From contig NZ_JARYGY010000007.1 in NCBI RefSeq assembly GCF_029906345.1, positions 124,001-188,000 on the forward strand: a DNA stretch of 64,000 nucleotides, in the 5' to 3' direction. The notes below the pieces were generated by a model. The model was not told where the DNA came from. It made no database searches and was given only the letters and a program-made list of their open reading frames with translations. Positions 54,976 to 62,819 of the stretch are shown one piece after another (position 1 is the first letter of the stretch; the number at the start of each line of letters is the position of its first letter). The stretch is from Aquimarina mycalae. GTDB lineage: Bacteria; Bacteroidota; Bacteroidia; Flavobacteriales; Flavobacteriaceae. The position numbers and the translations under genes are program-made.

Positions 54976-55134
54976 ATGAAAAAATCATTGAAAAATTTAG
55001 AACTTAAAAAACAAACGATTAGTAGATTAGAGCAAAATACGGTTAGAGGTGGAGGAGGTCCTTTTCAATCACAGTTTGCTTATTGTGAATCCATTGTACA
55101 GGCAAATACACAAATACCTTGTCACATTAAATAA
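54976..55134 (+). CDS. Lanthipeptide precursor B2 (type B leader)
   Basis: A 52-aa precursor. Leader KKSLKNLELKKQTISRLEQN matches B4 almost exactly, then VRGGGG. The core starts PFQSQFAYC. It has Cys37 and Cys49, and Ser/Thr upstream. The ending IPCHIK resembles that of B3 (GCHAK). Because four Gly follow VR, the exact cleavage point is uncertain. Own control region and own 13-bp terminator. Confidence 0.87.
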   Translation: MKKSLKNLELKKQTISRLEQNTVRGGGGPFQSQFAYCESIVQANTQIPCHIK

Positions 55135-55149
55135 GATTATAGGTTTATG

Positions 55150-55190
55150 GAAAAGATCTTTCACAAGGACGAAAGATCTTTTCTTTTTTT
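55150..55190 (+). terminator. Terminator after precursor B2
   Basis: A perfect 13-bp stem (GAAAAGATCTTTC 55150-55162 with GAAAGATCTTTTC 55171-55183) and a T tract. Confidence 0.93.
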
Positions 55191-55320
55191 ATAAATCGTT
55201 GTTTTTGATACATTCACTTATAAATGAAATGAGCAAGCTCATATTTGCTTAAAACGTATAGATGACCCCTAAGCCACTCTGTATATATCAAGAAGGTATT
55301 TAATTCCTTAATTAATGAAT

Positions 55321-55336
55321 GGAATCATTACATTTG
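55321..55336 (+). promoter_or_regulatory. Promoter of regulator 3
   Basis: GGAATCATTACATTTG with the -7-type TACATTTG at 55329-55336, 23 nt before the ATG; the last 16 nt match the regulator 1 and 2 promoters. Confidence 0.55.
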
Positions 55337-55359
55337 AGTAGTTAATTTATACGCTCGTA

Positions 55360-57063
55360 ATGTTTTCTAATGTTAGTTTTTTTTCTTTAGTTATTGTTTT
55401 TTTAGAAATCCTACCTATTTGTATTAATAACGGATCTAGTGCTCAACAGGCAGTTCCAGATGATCTACAAAATAAAACTTTAGAAGAATTAGTAGAACAT
55501 ATTAAAAGTTCCTCTTCAGAAGAAACCAGCATATATGAAGAAGTACTTTTGATATATCCCGATATAGATATAAACATCGCTAAAAAGTATTATGAATTAG
55601 GTCATTTTTTTTATAACAAGGAAGCTTATAAGAAAAGTAAAGAATACTTGGATAGAACTATTTTAATATCCAAAAAATTAAATAAGGATACCTTATTGAG
55701 TAAGGCATATAGTCTAAAAGGACATGTCTATCTCCGTGAAGGAGATAATCAAAATGCTTTAGAATCATATTATTCTGCTATTGAGATTTCAAAAAGAACA
55801 AAGGATATTGATCGAGAATTAATAACTAAATCAGGCCTTATTGTAGTCTTAACAAGAATGAATCAGTTAGATAAAGGGCTAGAAGTATCTAGGTATATGC
55901 TAAAAAACATTGATAAATCATCATTTGTAAATAAAATAAACCATGTGCGGATTTATACTACGATTAACGAAGTTTATCTAGGAAAAGAGATGTATGATTC
56001 GGTATTTTATTATGCAAATGAAGGAATACGGATGAGTAAATCATTGGATTTTAAAGAAGGACTCCTAGATTCGTATATAAAAAAAGGAATGGTTTTTTAT
56101 TATAAAAAGAGCTATGATCAGGCACTATCTTATTTATTAAAATCAGAACATATTTTAGATACTGGTGCTGTCAAAAACAAGTTTTTTCCAATGGTTAATA
56201 CCTGTTATTTTATTTCGAGCAGCTATTATCAACAAAAAAAATATGATAAAGCAATTGCCTATGCACGTAAAATTATTGATCAATTAGAAAATAAAAACAC
56301 AAACAAAGTCCCAGTTATTCAATTACACCTGTTATTGGCAAATTGCTATAGAGCAAAAAAAGACTATAAGCAGGCTTTATTTTGGAATGATGAGTATGTA
56401 AGATTGAATAAATATTATCAAAAAAACAAAGACAAAACGGTAAATAGAATCTATCAAAATGAAGCTGATACCATGGAAACGGAAATTAGCACTTTGAAGA
56501 AACAAATTAAAAAGGAGGATATAATCAAGAATACTGTAGGGATTGTACTTGGTTTATTACTAATGATAGTTGTCTTTGTATACTTTAAAAAGCAAAAAAC
56601 AAATAAGATAATATTTAATGATTTAATCAACAAAATAGATGAATTAGAGTCTAAAGAAATTGTTCAGAAAGTAGCTGCTAAAATGATTAATATAGATGAT
56701 CAAAAAGTAAATGATGTTCTTAAAAGGCTGGAAAAGTTGGAGAAACAAGAATATTTTCTAAAATCTGAATGCAATTTAAGATCCGTTGCAAAAAAAGTAA
56801 AAACTAATTCCACATATCTAACTAAAATTATTCATATTCATAAAGACAAAAATTTTAATGACTACCTAACAGATTTAAGAATTGAGTATGTGCTTAAGCG
56901 ATTGAAAGATGATAAGAAATTCAGATCGTTTTCGATAAAGTCAATTGCAAAAGAGATTGGGTATAAAAGTGACAACTCATTTAATAAACATTTTAAAGCA
57001 AAAACAGGACTTAATCCGTCCTATTATGTGAAAAATATAGAGAAATTAGAAACAATCTCGTAA
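55360..57063 (+). CDS. Membrane-spanning TPR/AraC-type transcription regulator 3
   Basis: The 567-aa protein has the same layout as the other two: signal (FFSLVIVFLEILPICINNGS), then DDLQNKTLEELVEHIKSS, a TPR region with several helix pairs (for example KKYYELGHFFYNKEAYKKS), a transmembrane helix at about 392-408 (VGIVLGLLLMIVVFVYF) and the AraC HTH at about 468-562 (STYLTKIIHIHKDKNFNDYL, TGLNPSYYVKNIEKL). It is followed by A3, B3 and the extra B4, then the biosynthesis genes. The HTH is closer to regulator 1 than to regulator 2 in the STYLTKIIHIHK block. Confidence 0.85.
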   Translation: MFSNVSFFSLVIVFLEILPICINNGSSAQQAVPDDLQNKTLEELVEHIKSSSSEETSIYEEVLLIYPDIDINIAKKYYELGHFFYNKEAYKKSKEYLDRTILISKKLNKDTLLSKAYSLKGHVYLREGDNQNALESYYSAIEISKRTKDIDRELITKSGLIVVLTRMNQLDKGLEVSRYMLKNIDKSSFVNKINHVRIYTTINEVYLGKEMYDSVFYYANEGIRMSKSLDFKEGLLDSYIKKGMVFYYKKSYDQALSYLLKSEHILDTGAVKNKFFPMVNTCYFISSSYYQQKKYDKAIAYARKIIDQLENKNTNKVPVIQLHLLLANCYRAKKDYKQALFWNDEYVRLNKYYQKNKDKTVNRIYQNEADTMETEISTLKKQIKKEDIIKNTVGIVLGLLLMIVVFVYFKKQKTNKIIFNDLINKIDELESKEIVQKVAAKMINIDDQKVNDVLKRLEKLEKQEYFLKSECNLRSVAKKVKTNSTYLTKIIHIHKDKNFNDYLTDLRIEYVLKRLKDDKKFRSFSIKSIAKEIGYKSDNSFNKHFKAKTGLNPSYYVKNIEKLETIS

Positions 57064-57213
57064 TGGATTATTTACAGTAAAATAAGAAGCGCAAATTAGA
57101 TGATTTGCGGTGTGTAAATTATGATTAAAAACCTATAAATATTATATTTCATTAAAGGATATTATGATATCCCAGAAGTAATTTTAAAATATATATCTCG
57201 CATTTAATTATTT

Positions 57214-57369
57214 ATGAAACACAAGCAAATAAACAAAATCAGTCTTAGAAAGCTTACTATAGCTAGAATAACGGTATCAGAAATGACTAAGGTTAAAGGA
57301 GGTAGCAGTTCTCCCACAGAAGAATATTATGATTCTCATATAAAGTGTACTGATGGTAACAGTCCATAG
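57214..57369 (+). CDS. Lanthipeptide precursor A3 (type A leader)
   Basis: A 51-aa precursor. Leader has LRKLTIARI (11-19) and VKGG (27-30). The core of 21 residues starts SSSPTEEYYDS, with Cys45 and an ending TDGNSP, giving up to seven Ser/Thr. Unlike A1 and A2, the clear C(T)GAAAACC / AGAGTA box is missing from its upstream region, where only a loose GATTAAAAACCTATAA is seen about 90 nt upstream. It has a strong terminator. Confidence 0.85.
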   Translation: MKHKQINKISLRKLTIARITVSEMTKVKGGSSSPTEEYYDSHIKCTDGNSP

Positions 57370-57425
57370 TTTAAATCAATAATCATTTGTAGAAAGAAGT
57401 CAAAAAATTATACGTTTGATTTTAG

Positions 57426-57462
57426 CACCGCAGTTTGTCTAAACTGCGGTGTTTTTGTTTTT
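57426..57462 (+). terminator. Terminator after precursor A3
   Basis: A perfect 11-bp stem, CACCGCAGTTT (57426-57436) with AAACTGCGGTG (57441-57451), followed by a T-rich tail to 57462. Confidence 0.93.
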
Positions 57463-57480
57463 ATGCATCTAAGTTCTATC

Positions 57481-57538
57481 CTACTTTAGTCTTGTTAATA
57501 TTTAACAAGGGCAAACCGAAAACCTTAAAAAGAGTAGG
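57481..57538 (+). promoter_or_regulatory. Control region before precursor B3
   Basis: CTACTTTAGT, then CTTGTTAA-tat-TTAACAAG (57491-57509, a perfect dyad unlike the one before B1, B2 and B4), then CCGAAAACC (57516-57524) and AGAGTAGG (57531-57538). Confidence 0.65.
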
Positions 57539-57558
57539 TGTATTTTTAAATTAATATC

Positions 57559-57738
57559 ATGAAAAAATCATTAAAAAAATTGGAGCTTAACAAACAGACG
57601 ATTAGCAATTTTAACCTTCGTAAAGTAAGAGGCGGTAGTGACACTGTTATTGGTTGTTATGGAGGTAATGTTTCTGTTAATGTTTGTGGAAACTCCGTAC
57701 CAGTAGCACAAGGAGGAATAGGATGTCACGCTAAATAA
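57559..57738 (+). CDS. Lanthipeptide precursor B3 (type B leader)
   Basis: A 59-aa precursor, the longest. Leader KKSLKKLELNKQTISNFNL, VRGG at 23-26. The core (33 residues) starts SDTVIGC and is rich in Gly, Val and Asn, with Cys at 33, 43 and 56 of the precursor. T29 to C33 gives the Ser/Thr-x3-Cys first-ring spacing. It ends GCHAK. Up to three rings are possible. Own box, own terminator. Confidence 0.87.
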   Translation: MKKSLKKLELNKQTISNFNLRKVRGGSDTVIGCYGGNVSVNVCGNSVPVAQGGIGCHAK

Positions 57739-57816
57739 TTAACAGAGAAAAAATTTATGAAGTTATAATTTTTTAGAATGTTCAATGGTTCTAAAATGTA
57801 TGATCGCATAAATTTC

Positions 57817-57857
57817 AATTTCCCTAAGATCTGATCTTAGGGAAATTTTAGTTTTTT
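57817..57857 (+). terminator. Terminator after precursor B3
   Basis: A perfect 14-bp stem, AATTTCCCTAAGAT (57817-57830) with ATCTTAGGGAAATT (57834-57847), a 3-nt loop, then TTAGTTTTTT. Confidence 0.93.
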
Positions 57858-58006
57858 GATGACCCAAAGAGATAAATAATTTAATTTTTATAAGCATTAT
57901 AATTGCAGCATTCATTCCTAATCTATAATAGGGCTTATCAAGTTTTTTTATTACCCTATTTTGTCTAATCTAAGGAAGCGTAACTTTTATCCTTTATAAC
58001 TACTAT
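57858..58006. other. Spacer between precursors B3 and B4, part of a duplicated unit
   Basis: No gene is seen. Near its 3' side ACCCTATTTTG, TCTAATCTAAGG repeats the sequence found between the A2 terminator and the B2 control region (54819 onward), consistent with B4 arising by duplication of the B2 unit. Confidence 0.55.
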
Positions 58007-58086
58007 CTACATTAGTATCAGAATCTAAATGTTGTTAGCAATTGATTTTGATAAAGGGTACACCGAAAACCTTGTAATAGAGTAGG
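58007..58086 (+). promoter_or_regulatory. Control region before precursor B4
   Basis: CTACATTAGT, dyad TATCAGAATC (58016-58025) with GATTTTGATA (58044-58053), CCGAAAACC (58063-58071), AGAGTAGG (58079-58086). Confidence 0.65.
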
Positions 58087-58107
58087 TATTATTTTAAAAT
58101 TAATATC

Positions 58108-58263
58108 ATGAAAAAATCATTAAAAAACTTAGAGCTTAAAAAACAAACGATAAGCAGATTAGAACAAAACTCTGTAAAAGGAGGTGGATTTCTTTCTTTT
58201 GTTTTCTGCCCTTCCAGGAGACCACAGGATAGTTGTTATCCTCCAGGAGGACAATGCTTATAG
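58108..58263 (+). CDS. Lanthipeptide precursor B4 (type B leader), next to the enzymes
   Basis: A 51-aa precursor. The leader is nearly identical to B2, then VKGGG. The core begins FLSFVFC, with Cys34, Cys43 and Cys50, and a Pro/Gly-rich second half ending in CL. S30 to C34 gives the Ser/Thr-x3-Cys spacing. Leader identity with B2 alongside an unrelated core shows that the two parts evolve at different rates. The hairpin after it is weak, so transcription may continue into lanC. Confidence 0.87.
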   Translation: MKKSLKNLELKKQTISRLEQNSVKGGGFLSFVFCPSRRPQDSCYPPGGQCL

Positions 58264-58363
58264 TATTAGAAAAGTGAAATGCTTTAGATTTATGCTAGTT
58301 CTGTTGTGTATTCTATGGTAATTCATCAGTTTTGTTTAACAAGTTTATTCATGACTATTTTTG

Positions 58364-58387
58364 AAGCTGTCTAGAGATAGACAGCTT
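58364..58387 (+). terminator. Weak terminator between precursor B4 and lanC
   Basis: AAGCTGTCT (58364-58372) with AGACAGCTT (58379-58387), a 9-bp stem followed by TGATATATT with no real T tract. Partial read-through would place the enzymes under the B4 promoter at a lower level than the peptide. Confidence 0.5.
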
Positions 58388-58408
58388 TGATATATTCTTA
58401 TAAAAAAT

Positions 58409-59623
58409 ATGACTAAAGAAGATCGCTTATTAAAGAAATTAGAGCAAATTAATTTGCAACTAAGTACCCATTATCAAAACAATGAGCATGTAGGAGTGCT
58501 TTCGGGAATTTCAGGAATATCTTTATTTCATTTCTATTATTCCAGGTATATGGAAAATGAACAGGTTGCGGATATCGGAGTCGATATGATATCTGAAACA
58601 ATACAACGAATTAATGATGGATATTCTTTTCCAACTTTTTGTACTGGTATTGCTGGAGCAGGATGGGTATTAGAATTATTGAGTGAAGAGGAGTTTATTG
58701 ATATAGATAACGATGATCTTTTATCTTCTTTAGATGAGTATCTTTTTAAAGCTACAAAAATAGATGTAACGAATGAATATTATGATTTTTTACACGGAGC
58801 TATTGGTAATGGATATTACTTTTTAAAAAGGTACCAAAATACAAAATCTGATGAGCTAAAGAATACATACAAAGAATATCTGATGTTCTTGATTTCTGCG
58901 TTAAAAAAATCTTCTAAAAAGGATAACCGGGGAATATGGTGGGATTATGAACTAAATAAAAAAGAGGAAATTATTGGAGCAAATCTAAGTTTGTCACATG
59001 GAATGGCAAGTATTATTAATTTTTTATGTAGGTTGTATTATTTCAATGACTTTAGAGCAGCTGTTGAAGAATTGCTACAAGGTTCAATAGATTTTATTGT
59101 ACATAACAAATATGAGATTGAGGAGAATTCCTGTCTATTTCCTAGTTGGGTATATACAGGAATGAACGAATATGTAGGCAATAGATTAGCTTGGTGTTAC
59201 GGAGATTTAGGATTAGGGATCTCATTATGGAGAGCAGGAGTAACCTTAAAAAATAATGAATACCAGAAACTGGCGATTCAAACTTTAAAACATGCCGCAA
59301 AAAGAAAAGATCCTGAAGAAGCAAGAATAAAGGATGCTGGATTATGTCATGGAGTATTCGGGATAATTAGGATTTTTAATTATATGTTTAAAGAAACTAA
59401 AGAAGAGATATTTAAAGAAACAGCAGATTTTTGGATGGATGAAGCGCTAAAAATGGATATTCATGAAAATGGACATGCTGGATATATGCAATGGAGAGGA
59501 GATCTACAAGAATGGAATAATGAAATTAATCTATTGGAAGGAACCGCAGGAATAGGTTTGTCTATAATATCTTATTTAAGACCAGAGTTAACCAAATGGG
59601 ACGAATGTTTAATGATAAGCTAA
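58409..59623 (+). CDS. lanC: Lanthipeptide cyclase LanC
   Basis: LanC closes thioether rings by adding Cys thiols to dehydroalanine or dehydrobutyrine. The 404-aa protein has the alpha-toroid motifs LSHGMASI, the zinc ligand Cys263 in AWCYGDLGLG, and Cys313-His314 in GLCHGVFG. With three metal ligands in place it is probably active. The C-terminal GTAGIGLSIISYL repeat is also present. It lies 21 nt upstream of the large LanB gene and is the first of the three enzymes. Confidence 0.95.
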   Translation: MTKEDRLLKKLEQINLQLSTHYQNNEHVGVLSGISGISLFHFYYSRYMENEQVADIGVDMISETIQRINDGYSFPTFCTGIAGAGWVLELLSEEEFIDIDNDDLLSSLDEYLFKATKIDVTNEYYDFLHGAIGNGYYFLKRYQNTKSDELKNTYKEYLMFLISALKKSSKKDNRGIWWDYELNKKEEIIGANLSLSHGMASIINFLCRLYYFNDFRAAVEELLQGSIDFIVHNKYEIEENSCLFPSWVYTGMNEYVGNRLAWCYGDLGLGISLWRAGVTLKNNEYQKLAIQTLKHAAKRKDPEEARIKDAGLCHGVFGIIRIFNYMFKETKEEIFKETADFWMDEALKMDIHENGHAGYMQWRGDLQEWNNEINLLEGTAGIGLSIISYLRPELTKWDECLMIS

Positions 59624-59643
59624 TAGCAAAGTAGAAAAGAACT

Positions 59644-61878
59644 ATGAATTATAAGAATTTTCCAAAGTATGTGTTACGTACTCCATTGTTTCCTTTCTCT
59701 TTCTATAAAAAACTTACTCAGAATACGACACTTGAAGAAGAAGAGCTGAAAAAAGTGTGCTCTGATGATATTATAAAAGAGGCGATTTTTTTAGCATCTC
59801 CGTCACTATACCAAGAATTTGAGAAATGGCTAAAAGGACATATTAAAGAAAAGGCAGCATCAGAACGCATCATGCATGCAGTATTAAAGTATATAAGTAG
59901 AATGTCTTCGCGTTGTACACCGTTTGGTCTTTTTGCAGGAACCACAGTTGGTAAGTTTTCTGATAAAACACATATAGAGCTTTTAGATAAATCCAAAAAC
60001 AAACGTCATACACGTTTAGATATGAACTATCTGGTAGCATTATCTCAAGATATTGTAAAGGATAAAGTAATAAGGGATCAACTATTGTTTTATCCTAATA
60101 CCAGTATTTATAAAGCAGGAAAACAACTTAGATACGTAGAATATACGTACGTAAAAAGTAGAAGAGTACATCACATTGTTGCTGTAGAAGATTCCGAATA
60201 TTTGCAAAAAATAATTAGCAATGCAGTAAAAGGATCTTTGCTTAGCGATTTAGCAGTTTTATTGGTAGATGATGATATCACTATAGAAGATGCAAGTGGT
60301 TTTATAGATCAATTAGTTGAGAGTCAATTATTAATTAGTGAACTCGAACCTTCGGTTTCTGGGCCAGAGTTTTTAGATCAGTTATTACCAGTGCTAAAAA
60401 AACTGTCTGGTACCGAACGTTTTATTTCAGAACTAGAAAATACTTCAAATACTCTTACCCATATTGATGAGAATATCGGAAATGCAGCATTAGAATACGT
60501 TACACTAAGCGAATCATTAAAAAAGTTAGAAACTGATTTTGAGCTAAAATTTATGTTTCAAACAGATATGACTTTATTGCATAAAAGCAATACAATTAGT
60601 AATGAAACAATAAGAAAAGTAAAAAAAGGGCTGTCATTACTCAATAAGTTGACTTTGTCGCCAAAGGAAACCTTAATTTCTAGATTTGGAATGGCGTTAC
60701 ATGAGCGATATGAAAACAGGGAAATTTCCCTATCCAAGGCGCTGGATGTAGAACTGGGAATTGGATTTTTGCAAAATACAGATTCTGGTGATGTAAGTGA
60801 ACTTGTAGATGATCTAATCTTACCATATAAAGAAGAAAAAGCAGCAGCTAGAGATGTAAAATGGTCTCCAATTCATTCAATTCTTCATAAAAAATTAATT
60901 GAATGTATAAAAGAGCAGCAGAAGGTTCTTATAATAGATGATAAGGATTTTGAGGACTTTGAAGAAAATTGGGAAGATTTACCAGATACCATTTCGAGTA
61001 TGGTAGAATTGGTAAATATCGATGGCTCTGAAAAAATAGTAATGTCTAGCTGTGGAGGTTCTAGTGCTGCAAACTTATTAGGACGATTTTGTCATGGAGA
61101 TCAGGAGTTAGATGCTTATACTAAGGAGATTATTGATTTAGAGGAGATAATGAATCCTGATAAGGTTCTTGCAGAAATTGTACATCTTCCAGAATCACGT
61201 GTTGGAAATATTCTTATGAGACCTGCTTTTAGAAAATACGAAATACCATATTTGGCAAAGTCAATTTTAAACAATGAAAATCAATTGCTATTGGATGATT
61301 TGATTATCTCTGCAGATCATTCAGGAAAAGTTACTTTAAGATCTAAAAAACATAATAAAAATGTTGTACCGCATTTAACTAATGCACATAATTTTTCGGC
61401 CAATGCCTTACCAATTTATCAGTTTTTAGCCAATATGCAAACACAAAATCTGCGAGGAGGAATAAGTTTTGATTGGGGCCCTTTTGCAGGAGAATATGAG
61501 TTTTTACCAAGAGTAGAATATAAGGATGTTATAGTATCCAGTGCCACATGGAATGTCTCAGTGTCTGAAGTAGATATGCTGGTAAAAAACATGAGTGACG
61601 AAGATTCATTTAGTAATCAGCTGCAAAAATTTGTAACAGATAAAAACCTACCACAATTTGTACTTCTTGTAGACGGTGATAATGAGTTGTTGATTAATAC
61701 TAAAAACAATACCTCGATGAAAATGCTATTAACAACTGTAAAAAAGAGAGATCGATTTATACTTTCAGAATTTTTGCATGCTGATGGTGAAATAGTAAAA
61801 AGAGGAGAAGATGTATATACAAATCAGGTAGTTATGTCATTTTTTAACGAGAAAAAAATAAAAAACACACAGAATTAA
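59644..61878 (+). CDS. lanB: Lantibiotic dehydratase, large (glutamylation) part of a split LanB
   Basis: The class I dehydratase activates Ser/Thr with glutamate from glutamyl-tRNA. The 744-aa protein matches the Lant_dehydr_N domain: opening RTPLFPFSFYKKL, the arginine-rich MSSRCTPFGLFAGTTVG motif (near 90-100), TRLDMNYLVAL, LISRFGMALHERYE, and the C-terminal HADGEIVKRGEDVYTNQ. Full-length LanB is about 1000 aa. The remaining elimination domain is encoded by the next gene, whose ATG overlaps this stop by 1 nt, so the two subunits are coupled and probably form one complex. Confidence 0.93.
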   Translation: MNYKNFPKYVLRTPLFPFSFYKKLTQNTTLEEEELKKVCSDDIIKEAIFLASPSLYQEFEKWLKGHIKEKAASERIMHAVLKYISRMSSRCTPFGLFAGTTVGKFSDKTHIELLDKSKNKRHTRLDMNYLVALSQDIVKDKVIRDQLLFYPNTSIYKAGKQLRYVEYTYVKSRRVHHIVAVEDSEYLQKIISNAVKGSLLSDLAVLLVDDDITIEDASGFIDQLVESQLLISELEPSVSGPEFLDQLLPVLKKLSGTERFISELENTSNTLTHIDENIGNAALEYVTLSESLKKLETDFELKFMFQTDMTLLHKSNTISNETIRKVKKGLSLLNKLTLSPKETLISRFGMALHERYENREISLSKALDVELGIGFLQNTDSGDVSELVDDLILPYKEEKAAARDVKWSPIHSILHKKLIECIKEQQKVLIIDDKDFEDFEENWEDLPDTISSMVELVNIDGSEKIVMSSCGGSSAANLLGRFCHGDQELDAYTKEIIDLEEIMNPDKVLAEIVHLPESRVGNILMRPAFRKYEIPYLAKSILNNENQLLLDDLIISADHSGKVTLRSKKHNKNVVPHLTNAHNFSANALPIYQFLANMQTQNLRGGISFDWGPFAGEYEFLPRVEYKDVIVSSATWNVSVSEVDMLVKNMSDEDSFSNQLQKFVTDKNLPQFVLLVDGDNELLINTKNNTSMKMLLTTVKKRDRFILSEFLHADGEIVKRGEDVYTNQVVMSFFNEKKIKNTQN

Positions 61879-62759
61879 TGGATGATGTACAAAGATCTTT
61901 TATCGTAGGTAGTGAATGGCTATACTATAAAATCTATACTGGACCCAAAACATCAGATCTGGTTTTAACTGAAATTATTAAACCTGTCGCTTCATCTTTA
62001 TTAGAAAATAATAATATTGATCAATGGTTTTTTATCCGATATAATGACCCAAAACATCATATTCGTGTTAGATTTCATTATAATTCTCCAGAGAATGTTG
62101 CTAAGATTATTAATTCGTTATCTGGTCCACTGAAAAAGTTTGTTGATGAAGATTTAATCTGGAAAATACAGTTGGACACCTATCAAAGAGAGCTAGAAAG
62201 ATATGGTCTAAAAACTATGAAACAATCTGAAGAGCTTTTTTTTCACGAGAGTATTATGATTACTGATTTTTTGGACTTGATTGATGGCGATGAAGGAGAA
62301 GAATTAAGATGGTTATTTGGTGTAAGAGCAATAGATCAAATGCTTAGTGATTTTGACTATGATGAAGATCAAAAACTAGTGTTGATGGAAAGATTGAAAA
62401 CAGGTTTCGGAGTTGAGTTTGGGATGAATAAAAATCTCAAAAAGCAAATGGATAAGAAATTCAGAAATGAACATGAAAAAATAAAAAGTTTTTTAAGTTT
62501 CAAAAGAGAAAACAACCCAGATTACGCACCTATTTTGGATGTTTTGGAAACAAAAAATAAAAATAGTGCTCCTATAATTAAGGATGTCTTATCTGTAGTA
62601 AATACATCCCAGTTAGATGATCTTATGGGCAGCTATATTCATATGCTTATGAATAGATTATTTAGATCTAAAAACCGTTTACATGAAATGGTAATCTATG
62701 ATTTATTATATCGAACATACAAAGTAGCATGGGGAATTAGAAAGTTCAAAAAAACCTAA
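61878..62759 (+). CDS. LanB elimination-domain protein (thiopeptide-type bacteriocin biosynthesis family), small part of the split LanB
   Basis: The 293-aa protein matches the SpaB C-terminal/TIGR03891-type domain, with EWLYYKIYTGPKTSDLVLTE, the conserved WFFIRYNDPKHHIRVRFHY motif (glutamate-elimination core), QLDTYQRELERYGL and the ending MNRLFRSKNRLHEMVIYDLLYR. In complete LanB this domain removes the activated glutamate to give the dehydro residue. Here it is a separate protein, overlapping the large part by 1 nt. It is followed by a strong terminator. Confidence 0.92.
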   Translation: MDDVQRSFIVGSEWLYYKIYTGPKTSDLVLTEIIKPVASSLLENNNIDQWFFIRYNDPKHHIRVRFHYNSPENVAKIINSLSGPLKKFVDEDLIWKIQLDTYQRELERYGLKTMKQSEELFFHESIMITDFLDLIDGDEGEELRWLFGVRAIDQMLSDFDYDEDQKLVLMERLKTGFGVEFGMNKNLKKQMDKKFRNEHEKIKSFLSFKRENNPDYAPILDVLETKNKNSAPIIKDVLSVVNTSQLDDLMGSYIHMLMNRLFRSKNRLHEMVIYDLLYRTYKVAWGIRKFKKT

Positions 62760-62819
62760 AACATTTTATAAAAATTTGATAAACAGGGTTTTGTAGTGAT
62801 GTCAAGTACTAAGATCTTA

